Source: CBDHFQ01 sp965262565 (GTDB lineage Bacteria > Bacteroidota > Bacteroidia > J057). From it: a DNA stretch of 64,000 nucleotides. This document shows positions 35,035 to 44,351 of the stretch, piece after piece. The notes beneath the pieces were generated by a model. It had not been told where the DNA came from and ran no database searches. It saw only the letters and a program-made list of their open reading frames with translations. The position numbers and the translations under genes were made by a program. The number at the start of each line of letters is the position of its first letter. The stretch's first letter is position 1. The DNA lies in contig CBDHFQ010000005.1 of the NCBI GenBank assembly GCA_965262565.1, forward strand, positions 186,001 to 250,000. Direction: 5' to 3'.

Positions 35035-36969
35035 TTATCTGCCCTCTCTTGCACTCACTTTCTTATTACCCCTTCGACTGCTACTATTCTCACTTCTCCC
35101 GGAAGATCTTCCTGTAGCATTTCCAAAATCTACTCTCCTGTTGATCGCCCTATCCATTCGCGTTTCGTTTGAGTAGACAGGAGCCTTTTCCCCCATAGGC
35201 CTAACGATCAGCCTATCTTCTTCTATCCCTTGGCCTACTAAGTAAGCTTTCACCTCTTCTGCTCTGGCTCTGGACAATTCTTCATTATATCCTTCTGATC
35301 CCTGATCATCTGTATGTCCTTTTACAAATAACCTAATTTTCGGTATTTCTTTAAGTAATTTGGCTAATCCATTTAACTCTGCATAGTATGCGGCATCGAG
35401 GTAAGACTTGTTATATTCAAAAAATACGGCCAGTGTCCCAAGATCTTTTACTGTAACTTCCTTAAATCTTTTATCTTTTTCCCGCATTTTCCTTCTCTCC
35501 TCTAATATTTTCACCAATTCTGCATCGCTTAAGCCTCCTTCTTGTTCGTTGGAAAACTGACCATTTCTACCTCCTAAAGAAGTAGCATTAGTTCCTGACC
35601 CATTTAATCCATTCGCATTGGATAGGTTGTTGTTCCCACTTCCATTTCCCACATTAGCAGTTCCTCCATTATTGTTGGCTAATTCATCAGAATCATTGGC
35701 ACCATTTAATTTACTACTATTTACGCTACCCTCATTACCATTTCCAAGAACATTTGTCGCTATTCCTTCTTCTCCTTCCAATGGTTTCAGCTTAAAATTA
35801 CGGGTAATTTCTTCGTATTTCCCCTTTCTTCTCAGATCAAGTACCTGTTCAATAGGCTCATACCCTTCTGACAATACGGTATATTTGTATTTATTTCCAT
35901 AAGCGAATACTGCACTGAAGGTCTTATCTTCTCCTACGCTAGCAGATTGTCCCCCTTCTTCTAGTTCCCAAAAAATAATTCCATCCAGTTTTTGGCCTGA
36001 ATTAACGTCTTCAATCGTTCCTTTCAATAATACGACAGGTTCCGGCTTGTCTGTGACCTCCAGCTTTACTCTTATGATATCCGTGTTTCCATCTCCTGCA
36101 TAAGTGATCATAAACGCTTCTTCTGCTGAAGCTGCGATAGAATAATAAGCATCATATTGAGCAGTATTTACTTTTTCTCCAAGATTTACAGGTTCAGACC
36201 AATTTTCCCAGCTCTTATCCAGGCGAGTGGTTTTATAAATATCTGTACTGCCTAATCCTCCTTCACGATCACTTGCAAAATACAGGGTCTTACCATCTGC
36301 CGCTAAAAAGGGAGAAAACTCATTGGTATTATTTCCGTTTATGATCTGGCCCAAAGATCTTGGCTCACTGTAATTTTCTCCTTCCTCTTTTATACTGACA
36401 TACAAATCCCCTAACTCACTCTTAGGGCCACTTTTCTTTTTAGAAAAGCTAAGTAGAAGCACATTTCCGTCGGCAGATAATGAAGCGGTAGAAAATTTCC
36501 CTTTGGCCATATTTTCATAATTTTTCACTTTCAATTCATTAGGTTGACGCCATATACCTCCTTTGAAATAAGATACTGATACCCCACGACCTATATATCT
36601 TCCGTTTCGGTAGGCACCCTCAATTAAAAGTCGATTCCCATCAGGGCTGACACTGTAGACAGCATTGTAATATTGCCTGTTAAATGGAGAACCCATATGT
36701 CTGGCAGGTTGCCAATTTCCTGTGCTTAGGTCTTTTTTCGAAAACCAAATATCTTGAGAATTTTCTGCTCCGTGGGTATTCTGTGGATGATTTGCACGAA
36801 CAAAATAAAGGGTATTACCGTCTGGAGAGATTATAGGAAGAACTTCCTGATAACCACTATTTATACTCTTGGGTAGAGATTCTGAAGATAAAATTTGAGC
36901 AAACAGCAATGAATGTCCTCCCAAAAATAAGAGGAAGGTCAGGAAAGGGATATATTTGATCACGGACAT
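35035..36969 (-). CDS. PD40 beta-propeller/OmpA-domain outer-membrane protein
   Basis: The 644-residue protein has a signal peptide (ending LLFAQ). Residues about 40-300 hold repeated PD40 blades (SPDGNTLYFVRANHPQ, SPDGNRLLIEGAYRN, LSADGNVLLLSFSKKK, LAADGKTLYFASDREGG). Then comes a carboxypeptidase-regulatory-like module (TIEDVNSGQKLDGI), an Asn/Gly/Ser-rich linker at about 405-470, and a C-terminal OmpA domain (VKGHTDDQGSEGYNEELSRA) that binds peptidoglycan. The tail after 620 is Arg/Ser-rich. This domain set is common in Bacteroidota and includes proteins tied to the envelope and to type IX secretion. It is transcribed alone, convergent with pdhA. Confidence 0.9.
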   Translation of the reverse strand: MSVIKYIPFLTFLLFLGGHSLLFAQILSSESLPKSINSGYQEVLPIISPDGNTLYFVRANHPQNTHGAENSQDIWFSKKDLSTGNWQPARHMGSPFNRQYYNAVYSVSPDGNRLLIEGAYRNGRYIGRGVSVSYFKGGIWRQPNELKVKNYENMAKGKFSTASLSADGNVLLLSFSKKKSGPKSELGDLYVSIKEEGENYSEPRSLGQIINGNNTNEFSPFLAADGKTLYFASDREGGLGSTDIYKTTRLDKSWENWSEPVNLGEKVNTAQYDAYYSIAASAEEAFMITYAGDGNTDIIRVKLEVTDKPEPVVLLKGTIEDVNSGQKLDGIIFWELEEGGQSASVGEDKTFSAVFAYGNKYKYTVLSEGYEPIEQVLDLRRKGKYEEITRNFKLKPLEGEEGIATNVLGNGNEGSVNSSKLNGANDSDELANNNGGTANVGNGSGNNNLSNANGLNGSGTNATSLGGRNGQFSNEQEGGLSDAELVKILEERRKMREKDKRFKEVTVKDLGTLAVFFEYNKSYLDAAYYAELNGLAKLLKEIPKIRLFVKGHTDDQGSEGYNEELSRARAEEVKAYLVGQGIEEDRLIVRPMGEKAPVYSNETRMDRAINRRVDFGNATGRSSGRSENSSSRRGNKKVSAREGR

Positions 36970-37184
36970 ATAGTTGTATGCTTTTATATCTCTTGATGGA
37001 TCGGCAAATTACGGTTGAACATAGAATTGTACATGCGAAAATCAAAAAAAGCAAATACAATACCTAAATTACAGCAAATCCATCTTAGCCCCTATATAAT
37101 CAATGCTTAAATTTTCTTTCAACTATTCTTCCTCATTTTCAATTATATTGAAGAAATTATGCCGTTGAATTAATGTTCAAAGCT

Positions 37185-37835
37185 ATGTTAACTATTAAAA
37201 CCTTCATTTTCAATATATACCAGGAAAATACCTATGTTATATCAGATAAATCCGGCGAAGGAGTTATCATCGACCCCGGTTGCTACACATTAGATGAACG
37301 GGAAGAGCTTCAATCTTACATAGCTCAGGAGGACTTGAACATTGTGCATCTGTTAAATACACATGGGCATATAGATCATATGTTGGGAAATAGATTTGTG
37401 ATAGATCGTTATAAATGTTCTTTTCTCACGCATAAAGACGTGATCCCTGAATTAGCGGCTACTACAAGCTATGGAGCTATGATGGGTATTAATCCAGATC
37501 CCTCTCCTAGTCCCAGTAAGTTACTGAGTGAAGGAGATACGGTAACTTTCGGGGATACCGTATTGAAAGTGCTTTTTACACCAGGGCATTCAGCTGGCCA
37601 TATCAGTTTTTTGGATAAAGCGAATCAATCCCTTTTTTCAGGAGATGTCTTATTTAGAGGTAGTATTGGACGAACTGATCTACCCGGAGGAAATTATCAT
37701 ACATTGATGGATACTATTTTCCAGAAAATATTGCCTCTCAATGAAGATATCATCGTGTATCCTGGTCATGGACCAACTACAACGATAGGTCAGGAAAAAA
37801 AGTTAAATCAGTTTATCAAGCACTATTCTGAATGA
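37185..37835 (+). CDS. Metallo-beta-lactamase-fold hydrolase (glyoxalase II-like)
   Basis: The 216-residue protein has the MBL metal-binding motif THGHIDHMLGN near 61-67, GHSAGHISF near 133 and the final His in VYPGHGPTTTIGQEK. This is the pattern of the glyoxalase II-like group that hydrolyses thioesters such as S-lactoylglutathione or persulfide-type compounds. The start at 37185 (MLTIKTF) fits the family opening better than the ATG at 37173. The last bases overlap the convergent TatD gene by 13. Confidence 0.88.
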   Translation: MLTIKTFIFNIYQENTYVISDKSGEGVIIDPGCYTLDEREELQSYIAQEDLNIVHLLNTHGHIDHMLGNRFVIDRYKCSFLTHKDVIPELAATTSYGAMMGINPDPSPSPSKLLSEGDTVTFGDTVLKVLFTPGHSAGHISFLDKANQSLFSGDVLFRGSIGRTDLPGGNYHTLMDTIFQKILPLNEDIIVYPGHGPTTTIGQEKKLNQFIKHYSE

Positions 37836-38629
37836 ACGTTAGCGTGTTTCGGAAAAGGAAATAAGGAAGTTGCGTTCGCATTGGTTTGAAGGGCGACTTC
37901 TTCATAACTGATTCCTTTTATTTCTGCCAGGATTTTTGCTACATATTGAATATAGCTACTCTCATTTCTACGCGGCTTGTCTTTACGATGCGGTACAGGA
38001 GGTAAGTAGGGGCTGTCCGTTTCCAATACTATCCGATCGAGAGGTACCTTGCTAACCATTTCCTGAACATCTTTCCTGTAAGTCACTATTCCTCCAATTC
38101 CAAGGTAAAAATGTTTGAGTGCGGCTATGCGCTCTGCCTGGGCAGTCGTTCCATCAAAACAATGTACTATTCCTCCAAGATGTCCATCCTGATGTTTTTC
38201 AAGTACTTCGATAACTTCATCAATAGCCTCTCTTGCATGAAGAATGATGGGGAGTTGATAGGATTTCGCCCATTGTATATGCTTTTCCAATGATTCCAAT
38301 TGTAGTGGAAGAGTCGATTTGTCCCAATATAGATCAATCCCGGTTTCACCTATACCAATATAAGAATATGTTCCTTGTTGTAGGATTTGATCTATATTAT
38401 CTAGCACGGTCTCATACTCTTCTTTTACATGACTTGGATGTAATCCAATCATCGGAAAACACACATCTGGTGCTACATCTACAAGATCATGCATTGCATC
38501 TATGGAATCTAAATCAATATTTGGAAGACAAATCGCTTTAACTACCTCTCTGGCCCTAAGCAGCACTTCATCCATGTCTTTTGAGAAAGCTTTTACATAC
38601 AAATGCGCATGTGTATCGATCAATTTCAT
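37823..38629 (-). CDS. TatD-family metal-dependent deoxyribonuclease
   Basis: The 268-residue TIM-barrel hydrolase carries the metal ligands in order: DTHAHLY near 5-10, ETGIDLYW near 97, ILHAREA, VHCFDGT near 158 and LETDSPYLPP near 209. The family removes 3' nucleotides and takes part in DNA quality control. The protein is cytoplasmic and normal in length. It overlaps the MBL gene by 13 bases at its 3' end and is followed upstream by the PH/SHOCT-like gene on the same strand, five bases away. Confidence 0.92.
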   Translation of the reverse strand: MKLIDTHAHLYVKAFSKDMDEVLLRAREVVKAICLPNIDLDSIDAMHDLVDVAPDVCFPMIGLHPSHVKEEYETVLDNIDQILQQGTYSYIGIGETGIDLYWDKSTLPLQLESLEKHIQWAKSYQLPIILHAREAIDEVIEVLEKHQDGHLGGIVHCFDGTTAQAERIAALKHFYLGIGGIVTYRKDVQEMVSKVPLDRIVLETDSPYLPPVPHRKDKPRRNESSYIQYVAKILAEIKGISYEEVALQTNANATSLFPFPKHANVHSE

Positions 38630-38634
38630 TTTTT

Positions 38635-39201
38635 CTACAGTCTATCTAACAGTTCTTGTTTTTTATTTTCGTATTCTAACATAGAGAGTTTACCATCATT
38701 AAACCTATCATAGAGCATATCTATTGTTCTCATCACCTCATCTCTCAGGTTTAACCAGTTGATTTCCTCATTTCTAAATTCATCTTCAGAGTAATCAGGC
38801 TTAATCCATATATCTGAAGTGGGATCATGTCGGACAATGTCTGAAAATATGCGTTGAAAGGTCTTGGCAACTTGCTCGTTTTTTACAGAAAAATAATGAG
38901 GTATGATTTTTCCCTTTCTATTCACTAGAATCGTACAATCATTACCTTCATACTTAAATTCTTTCACATCTTCCCATAAAAAGCTCCCATCATTATAGAA
39001 ACATTTTTCAGGAGTTAGAATGATAACTTCACTGTTAAATAATCCTTCAAAAATATGTAACGCCAGGACATCATTGGGACTGGAAATACGAGTGTTTTTT
39101 CTAAGGATTTTTCCAAGTTTCACTGCAGGCAGGTGTGGGACTTTATACATATCTTCCCGTTCGTCCTGAGGAAATTTACTCTTAATTACTTCAGCGTACA
39201 T
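38635..39201 (-). CDS. PH-like domain protein with SHOCT-like C-terminus, unknown function
   Basis: The 188-residue cytoplasmic protein has a beta-rich centre (about 45-115: HIFEGLFNSEVIILTPEKCF, WEDVKEFKYEGNDCTILVNR) compatible with a PH-like fold, and a C-terminal segment RFNDGKLSMLEYENKKQELL that resembles a SHOCT motif. I do not recognise the exact family. It ends five bases upstream of the tatD start, so both are probably co-transcribed. The link to TatD is positional only. Confidence 0.65.
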   Translation of the reverse strand: MYAEVIKSKFPQDEREDMYKVPHLPAVKLGKILRKNTRISSPNDVLALHIFEGLFNSEVIILTPEKCFYNDGSFLWEDVKEFKYEGNDCTILVNRKGKIIPHYFSVKNEQVAKTFQRIFSDIVRHDPTSDIWIKPDYSEDEFRNEEINWLNLRDEVMRTIDMLYDRFNDGKLSMLEYENKKQELLDRL

Positions 39202-39263
39202 ATATTCTACAATTCTACCTATCTTTCCTGATTTTATCGTATAAAGATAAGTATTTATCTATC

Positions 39264-39292
39264 AAAAAAAGGCCCCTCAACTAAGAGTTGCC
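39264..39292 (-). terminator. Terminator of a small minus-strand unit
   Basis: On the minus strand CAACT-CTT-AGTTG forms a 5-bp stem, extended by GG...CC with a bulge, followed by seven Ts (complement of 39264-39270). It lies just after the small open frame 39327-39437 and before the next gene's start at 39201. Confidence 0.6.
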
Positions 39293-39326
39293 TTAATTAA
39301 AAGCGCCGAAAAAACATGTTAGAGTA

Positions 39327-39437
39327 TTATTCAATTTCAAATTGAATACTCATTTCGTACATTTTTTGTGCTAGTGCCCGTAGTTGTGAAATCTTTGAAG
39401 CTCGGGAATTTTTTACTTTTTTCTTTTGTGCGTCCAT
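39327..39437 (-). CDS. Small basic protein of 36 residues, tentative
   Basis: The frame starts at ATG 39437 and ends at TAA 39329-39327. It reads MDAQKKKVKNSRAS and then KISQLRALAQKMYEM, ending FEIE: a basic N-terminus followed by a short amphipathic helix. It has no signal peptide and no known family. Support comes from the terminator placed right after it and a free-standing position. Against it, the stop region is an inverted repeat (TATTCAATTT/AAATTGAATA at 39328-39348), so the unit could instead be a small RNA. Confidence 0.4.
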   Translation of the reverse strand: MDAQKKKVKNSRASKISQLRALAQKMYEMSIQFEIE

Positions 39438-39682
39438 TGTGAGTAAAGCTAATAATTCAATAATAAAATTTTCTTAGTTTTCAGTAAATCTTTGTTTTAA
39501 AATGTTATCACAATATACATATCTTACATCCATTAAATATCCAACTTGTATTAAATGGATAAATCGAGTGTTAAATATTGCGAAAATCGTGAGTGAACGG
39601 GAAAGGCTAAATGTTTGTTGAAAACTCCTCTGACTCTTTCACCGTTCTTTTATAAAAGATCACATTATTTTATCGAATCACC

Positions 39683-40126
39683 ATGAATATTGTCATCAAA
39701 ACAGCTGTAAAAGGTGATCCTGCTTCTGTTATCAGTCGCTTTGACAGAGAGCTGTTCGAAGCCTTAACTCCCCCCGGACCTGGTGTAGAACTTATCAGAT
39801 TTGACGGTTCCAGGACAGGAGATATTGTCCATATAAGATTGGACTTTTTTACCTTATTTTCTGAAGATTGGATTAGTGAAATTGTAGAAGATGGACAAAC
39901 CGAAGAAGCAGTTTATTTCATTGACCAGGGAAAGGAGCTACCATTTTTCTTAAGATCCTGGAAACATAAACATATCGTTCAATCAACAGAAACATATAGC
40001 ATCATAATAGACGATATTACTTTTAAAACTCCTTTTTTCCTTTTTGACCTGCTCTTGTATCCTGTATTATATTTCCAATTTGCCTATCGTAAGCCGATAT
40101 ATCAGAAATTTTTTGGAAAGCCTTAA
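39683..40126 (+). CDS. SRPBCC (START-like) ligand-binding family protein
   Basis: The 147-residue cytoplasmic protein opens NIVIKTAVKGDPASVISRFD and continues ELFEALTPPGPGVELIRFDG and DIVHIRLDFF, then YFIDQGKELPFFLRSWKHKH, typical of small SRPBCC helix-grip proteins that bind hydrophobic ligands. No ligand is suggested by the sequence. It is the first of a run of plus-strand genes; the next gene starts 130 bases later and has its own promoter. Confidence 0.75.
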   Translation: MNIVIKTAVKGDPASVISRFDRELFEALTPPGPGVELIRFDGSRTGDIVHIRLDFFTLFSEDWISEIVEDGQTEEAVYFIDQGKELPFFLRSWKHKHIVQSTETYSIIIDDITFKTPFFLFDLLLYPVLYFQFAYRKPIYQKFFGKP

Positions 40127-40141
40127 CACTTCCCTTCCACG

Positions 40142-40174
40142 TTGAGATTCATGTAAACATTTCTATTATGTTTG
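40142..40174 (+). promoter_or_regulatory. Promoter of the glycosyltransferase gene (TTG / TAnnTTTG)
   Basis: TTG at 40142-40144 and TATGTTTG at 40167-40174 are spaced by 22 bases, close to the Bacteroidota -33/-7 arrangement. The start point would be near 40181, giving a leader of about 75 bases before the ATG at 40257. Confidence 0.55.
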
Positions 40175-40256
40175 TGCCTGAAATAAATTCTTTTACAATG
40201 TATACCATTTGACATGATCGATAAAAAGATTAAGGTTTATTAGGTTCGAATTTGAT

Positions 40257-40967
40257 ATGGCAACAGTGGATATATCTTTGCGTAATTATGTAATAATTCC
40301 TGCTTATAATGAAGCGGATGCAATAGGTAATGTCATTCGGGATATTCCCAATGAATATGTCGAAGATATTATCGTCGTAAGTAATGGATCCACGGATATG
40401 ACAGAACAAGTAGCTAAAGCTGCTGGCGCCACCGTCCTAACTGAAGCTCGAAAGGGATATGGTCATGCCTGCCTGAAGGGTATTGAATATTTACGATCCC
40501 TTCCGACCTCAGCAACACCCGATATTGTCGTATTCCTGGACGGAGATTATTCAGATTATCCTGAAGAATTACCCCTTTTAATTGCTCCTATTCAACAAGG
40601 TAAAGCAGATCTCGTAATAGGTTCACGTGCATTGGGCAACAAAGAAAAGGGAGCTATGCTTCCCCAGCAAATATTTGGGAATTGGTTGGCCACTAAACTT
40701 ATCAAATGGCTTTACGATGTAGAATTTACGGATTTAGGGCCTTTTCGAGCTATTACATATGAAAAGTTATTGTTACTGGATATGCAGGATACAACTTATG
40801 GTTGGACAGTCGAAATGCAGGTAAAAGCTGCGAAAAATAACTTAGCTTGCGAGGAGGTTCCAGTAAACTATAGAAGAAGAATTGGAGTTTCTAAAGTAAC
40901 AGGAACAGTGAAGGGTACTATTATGGCTGGCTATAAAATATTGTGGACGATTTTCAAATTGCTTTAA
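40257..40967 (+). CDS. Family 2 glycosyltransferase (dolichol/undecaprenyl-phosphate sugar synthase type)
   Basis: The 236-residue cytoplasmic GT-A protein starts NYVIIPAYNEADAIGNVIRD, with nucleotide-binding SNGSTDMTEQVAKAAGATVL, the DxD-equivalent LDGDYSDYPEEL and ITYEKLLLLDMQDTTYGWTVEMQ. It has no transmembrane helix. It resembles enzymes that transfer a sugar to polyprenyl phosphate. It probably works with the larger processive glycosyltransferase that follows after 80 bases on the same strand, though no sugar is identified. Confidence 0.88.
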   Translation: MATVDISLRNYVIIPAYNEADAIGNVIRDIPNEYVEDIIVVSNGSTDMTEQVAKAAGATVLTEARKGYGHACLKGIEYLRSLPTSATPDIVVFLDGDYSDYPEELPLLIAPIQQGKADLVIGSRALGNKEKGAMLPQQIFGNWLATKLIKWLYDVEFTDLGPFRAITYEKLLLLDMQDTTYGWTVEMQVKAAKNNLACEEVPVNYRRRIGVSKVTGTVKGTIMAGYKILWTIFKLL

Positions 40968-41047
40968 TAAAAAACTTAATAATCAAATATTTTCATGAGC
41001 AGATAGCTCGTGCTCAGATGCACAAAGAAATTACTTAGGGAGTTTAT

Positions 41048-42550
41048 ATGGTGAATAGCATGCTAATATCCTTTTTTGAATATACTGTCTTTACAGTGTA
41101 TTTAATTGCATTGACCATAATCGTGCTATACAGTATGATGCAGCTGCATCTTATCTTTACTTTTCTACGATTGAGAAAAAAATTTGATGGCCCCCAACCT
41201 CTAGAGGGAGATGAGTTACTCCCTTTTGTAACAGTCCAACTTCCCATTTATAATGAGAAATATGTAATTGATCGGTTAATCAAAGCGGTTTCGTCTATGG
41301 ACTATCCCAAAGACAAATTTGAAGTTCAAGTGCTGGATGATTCTGATGATGAAACAGTAGATATTGTCAAAAGAATCGTTGAGGGCTTACAAGATAAAGG
41401 GGTACAGATAAGTCATGTAAGAAGAGAGGATAGAAGTGGCTATAAGGCGGGAGCCCTTGCGTATGGATTGACCTTAGCAAAAGGAGAATTTATTGCCATA
41501 TTTGATGCTGACTTTATGCCTAACCCTAACTTTCTCAGGGCTACGCTCGCATACTTCACTGATAAAGAGGTGGGAATGGTTCAAGCAAGATGGGAACATG
41601 TTAACCAAGACTATTCTCTGCTAACTGAGGCACAGGCTTTTCATTTAGACGCACATTTTACCTTAGAACAATTTAGCAGAGATGCCGGAGGATATTATAT
41701 GAATTTTAATGGGACAGCAGGAGTTTGGCGAAAAGAATGTATTATTGATGCCGGAGGTTGGCAACATGATACGCTTACTGAAGATTTGGATTTGAGTTAT
41801 AGAGCACAACTAAAAGGATGGAAATTTAAATATGTGGATGAAATAGGAGCGCCCGCAGAATTACCCGCAGAAATGGGCGCCATCAAATCCCAACAGTACC
41901 GATGGATGAAAGGAGGAGCTGAAGTGGCCAGAAAAATACTATTTACCCTTTGGAAAGCTAACATACCCTTAAGCAAAAAACTTCATGGTACAGCACATTT
42001 ACTTAGTAGCTCTGTCTTTATCATGGTACTATTGCTTGGAGCCACAAGTGTACCCTTACTGTATATAAAACATGTCCTTTTTGATGGTAATATTGAGTTT
42101 CTGCTATTACCCGTAACAGGCTTATTTTTAAGTTTTATCATTCTGGCTTTTTTCTATTTCATTACCTTTAGAACCAGAGAGACAAATTTTAAATCTGCCT
42201 TTAAGCGATTTTCCCTTTATTACATCCCTTACTTATCATTGACAATGGGACTATCGCTTCATAATTCCATAGCTGTTATACAGGGGTATATCGGAAAACG
42301 TACTCCATTTATTCGAACTCCTAAATTCAATTTAATGTCTAAGGGAGATAGTTGGAAAAAAATGAAGTATACCGATAGTAAAATTAAACCTTCCACTTAT
42401 GCAGAACTATTTATGATGACTTATTTTTGTATCGGAATTTATCTTTCTCTTCACTTCCAGGATTTTGCCATACTTCCCTACATGCTCATGCAGGCTCTCG
42501 GATTTGGAACAGTGGCATACTTAAGCTTAAGACATGCACTTAGCAAATAG
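41048..42550 (+). CDS. Membrane-bound processive family 2 glycosyltransferase (cellulose-synthase-like)
   Basis: The 500-residue integral membrane enzyme has an N-terminal helix (residues about 5-35), the GT-A domain with DDSDDET near 98, DADFMPN near 159, the TEDLDLS acceptor motif near 257 and QQYRWMKGG (Q-x-x-R-W) near 293, and then C-terminal helices at about 325-345, 355-375, 395-410, 455-470 and 475-490. This is the cellulose synthase/hyaluronan synthase layout. The product is not clear. The gene lies 80 bases after the smaller transferase. Confidence 0.88.
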   Translation: MVNSMLISFFEYTVFTVYLIALTIIVLYSMMQLHLIFTFLRLRKKFDGPQPLEGDELLPFVTVQLPIYNEKYVIDRLIKAVSSMDYPKDKFEVQVLDDSDDETVDIVKRIVEGLQDKGVQISHVRREDRSGYKAGALAYGLTLAKGEFIAIFDADFMPNPNFLRATLAYFTDKEVGMVQARWEHVNQDYSLLTEAQAFHLDAHFTLEQFSRDAGGYYMNFNGTAGVWRKECIIDAGGWQHDTLTEDLDLSYRAQLKGWKFKYVDEIGAPAELPAEMGAIKSQQYRWMKGGAEVARKILFTLWKANIPLSKKLHGTAHLLSSSVFIMVLLLGATSVPLLYIKHVLFDGNIEFLLLPVTGLFLSFIILAFFYFITFRTRETNFKSAFKRFSLYYIPYLSLTMGLSLHNSIAVIQGYIGKRTPFIRTPKFNLMSKGDSWKKMKYTDSKIKPSTYAELFMMTYFCIGIYLSLHFQDFAILPYMLMQALGFGTVAYLSLRHALSK

Positions 42551-42705
42551 CTAAGAAAAAATTTCTCCAGGTGTTACTTTTTTCTATATCCGGCTATAAA
42601 ACATATACAGACCGGAAGCTTAATTAGCGCGGTTTTTGTAGCATAATTAATCGCTATGTGCTGAAAATCCAATAGATAAGTACATACATCATAAATATGT
42701 AAATT

Positions 42706-43092
42706 ATGAAACTGGAAAAAGTGTTGCTCTCCGCTGCGACGATAAAACCTAATGAGGAACTACCTTTACCTCTCGCTCTTGAGGTGGGAAACTATCAAAG
42801 ATTACACTTTCACGTTTCCTCCGATGTTCATCCTGTTCAGACATTATATATAGGAATTACCTTTGGTACGCAAGTAAATGGAAAACTCCTAAGTGCTAAA
42901 AGCACTGTATGGTTTGAAGATACTGTATGGGAAAGGGAATTCTCTCACACGACTTCTGAAACGTATCAAGAAAAAGGCATCGTACTCAGTATTCCTGTAG
43001 TGGCCCCTGTGTTGTCTGAGATTCATCTTCACAATCAAGGGAATAAAGAACTCAAGTGTATTTATGTATCAGTTCTAGGTCAAACTAATTAA
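42706..43092 (+). CDS. Unknown 128-residue beta-rich protein
   Basis: The protein reads VLLSAATIKPNEELPLPLAL, NYQRLHFHVSSDVHP and TVWFEDTVWEREFSHTT, alternating strands without a signal peptide, membrane segment or cysteine cluster. I recognise no family. It is preceded by a 155-base gap and followed, 10 bases after its stop, by the convergent sbcD gene. Its strand and position suggest an independent unit. Confidence 0.6.
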   Translation: MKLEKVLLSAATIKPNEELPLPLALEVGNYQRLHFHVSSDVHPVQTLYIGITFGTQVNGKLLSAKSTVWFEDTVWEREFSHTTSETYQEKGIVLSIPVVAPVLSEIHLHNQGNKELKCIYVSVLGQTN

Positions 43093-43101
43093 ATGATCCT
43101 A

Positions 43102-44343
43102 TTAGCTCTCTCTCTGTTCCTCTTCGTGAGATATTATTTCTTTAAATAGGGCCAATAATTCCTCATTAGGTGCTTGGCCTATTTTGTCCTGGAAATACTC
43201 ATAAAACAGTTCTTCCATGCCTTTACTGAGGTCTATTTCCCGGTGAGCATTCTCCTGCCGTTCTCCTTTCATCTCTGGAATGATCGCTATAATTCCATCA
43301 TGTGAGGCTTCCAAATGCTTCCTCTCTTCTGCTGTAAGAAAAGAATCTAATGCCAATGTTAGCTCTACCCAATAATTCGGATGGTTCTCTAACCAACTAA
43401 GAGCATCCAGAAACGAATTAAAGCGTTTTTGAGCGAGAATTCGACCTGAAGTAAGGGGAATTTTCTCAATACTCACCTCTTCCGAAGGTTGTACTTCAAT
43501 TAAATGGATATATTTTCTTTGTGAAGCCTCACTCATACTATATGCTAAGGGGCTACCGCTGTAACAAATGGGATATGGCAGAGTACTGAGTTGCTGACTT
43601 TGATGAAGATGTCCTAAAGCCACATACTGGGCCCTGGCAGGAAAATTTTCTGTATAAATTTCGGAGGCACCACCCAAAGTAAGAATCGGTTTCTCTTCCT
43701 CAGGTTCTTCCGGTTTACTTCCATGTTTCGGGACAACAAACAGATGCGTCATTAAGATATTAACTCCAGCTTCATCGAAGTACTTATTTGCCAAGCGTTG
43801 CCATTCTTCTGCCAATATATTCCGAAGCCCTGTGGCCTGATCTTTTTGCTCGAATCCCAGGAATTTTTTTAACCTTAATTCATTCGCATAAGCAGTAAGA
43901 ATACACCGAAGCGGATATGAAACATTTGGAAGCGCTAATTCTATAAACCCAGGTTCGCTTTTGAGTAAGCTAAGCCCACTCTCTAATCTAAAGGGAATAA
44001 ACTGGCTATGAGGATATGAACAAAGGATGATACCGCATTCTCTTGCCAGCGGCTCTGAAGCCTGCAATCGGTCTGGAGAATCGTGATTACCCGCTATACC
44101 TATAACTACTCTTTTTCCTCCATTGGTCATACGCTTAAGCATACGATAAGCGAGATCAATAGCCTCTATCGAGGGATTGACGCTATCAAAAATATCTCCC
44201 GCTAACAATACAGCATCTACCGATTTCTGATTAGCTATATCACAAATTTCTTCCAGAACTTCTTCCTGTTCTTTTAGACGAGATACATGTCCTAATTTTT
44301 TCCCAATATGCCAGTCCGCAGTATGCAATATTCGCATGTTCAA
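43102..44343 (-). CDS. sbcD: SbcD: nuclease subunit of SbcCD
   Basis: The 413-residue protein opens MRILHTADWHIGKKLG and continues with GDIFDSVNPS, GNHDSPDRL and the metal His in ALGHLHQSQQ; these metallophosphoesterase motifs bind two Mn ions. It cleaves DNA ends and hairpins as part of SbcCD, whose ATPase SbcC is encoded far away at 20954. The start may be either of two Mets (44343 or 44337). It is followed downstream on the same strand by nothing close; upstream after eight bases is bcp. Confidence 0.94.
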   Translation of the reverse strand: MNMRILHTADWHIGKKLGHVSRLKEQEEVLEEICDIANQKSVDAVLLAGDIFDSVNPSIEAIDLAYRMLKRMTNGGKRVVIGIAGNHDSPDRLQASEPLARECGIILCSYPHSQFIPFRLESGLSLLKSEPGFIELALPNVSYPLRCILTAYANELRLKKFLGFEQKDQATGLRNILAEEWQRLANKYFDEAGVNILMTHLFVVPKHGSKPEEPEEEKPILTLGGASEIYTENFPARAQYVALGHLHQSQQLSTLPYPICYSGSPLAYSMSEASQRKYIHLIEVQPSEEVSIEKIPLTSGRILAQKRFNSFLDALSWLENHPNYWVELTLALDSFLTAEERKHLEASHDGIIAIIPEMKGERQENAHREIDLSKGMEELFYEYFQDKIGQAPNEELLALFKEIISHEEEQRES

Positions 44344-44351
44344 TCCTGTTT

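Larger units (their letters stand above)
39202..39682. other. Intergenic region with a small transcription unit
   Basis: This 481-base gap separates divergent genes. Inside it the minus strand has a short open frame at 39327-39437 followed by a terminator at 39264-39292; both are listed. The rest, nearer 39683, is AT-rich with nothing recognised. Confidence 0.5.
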
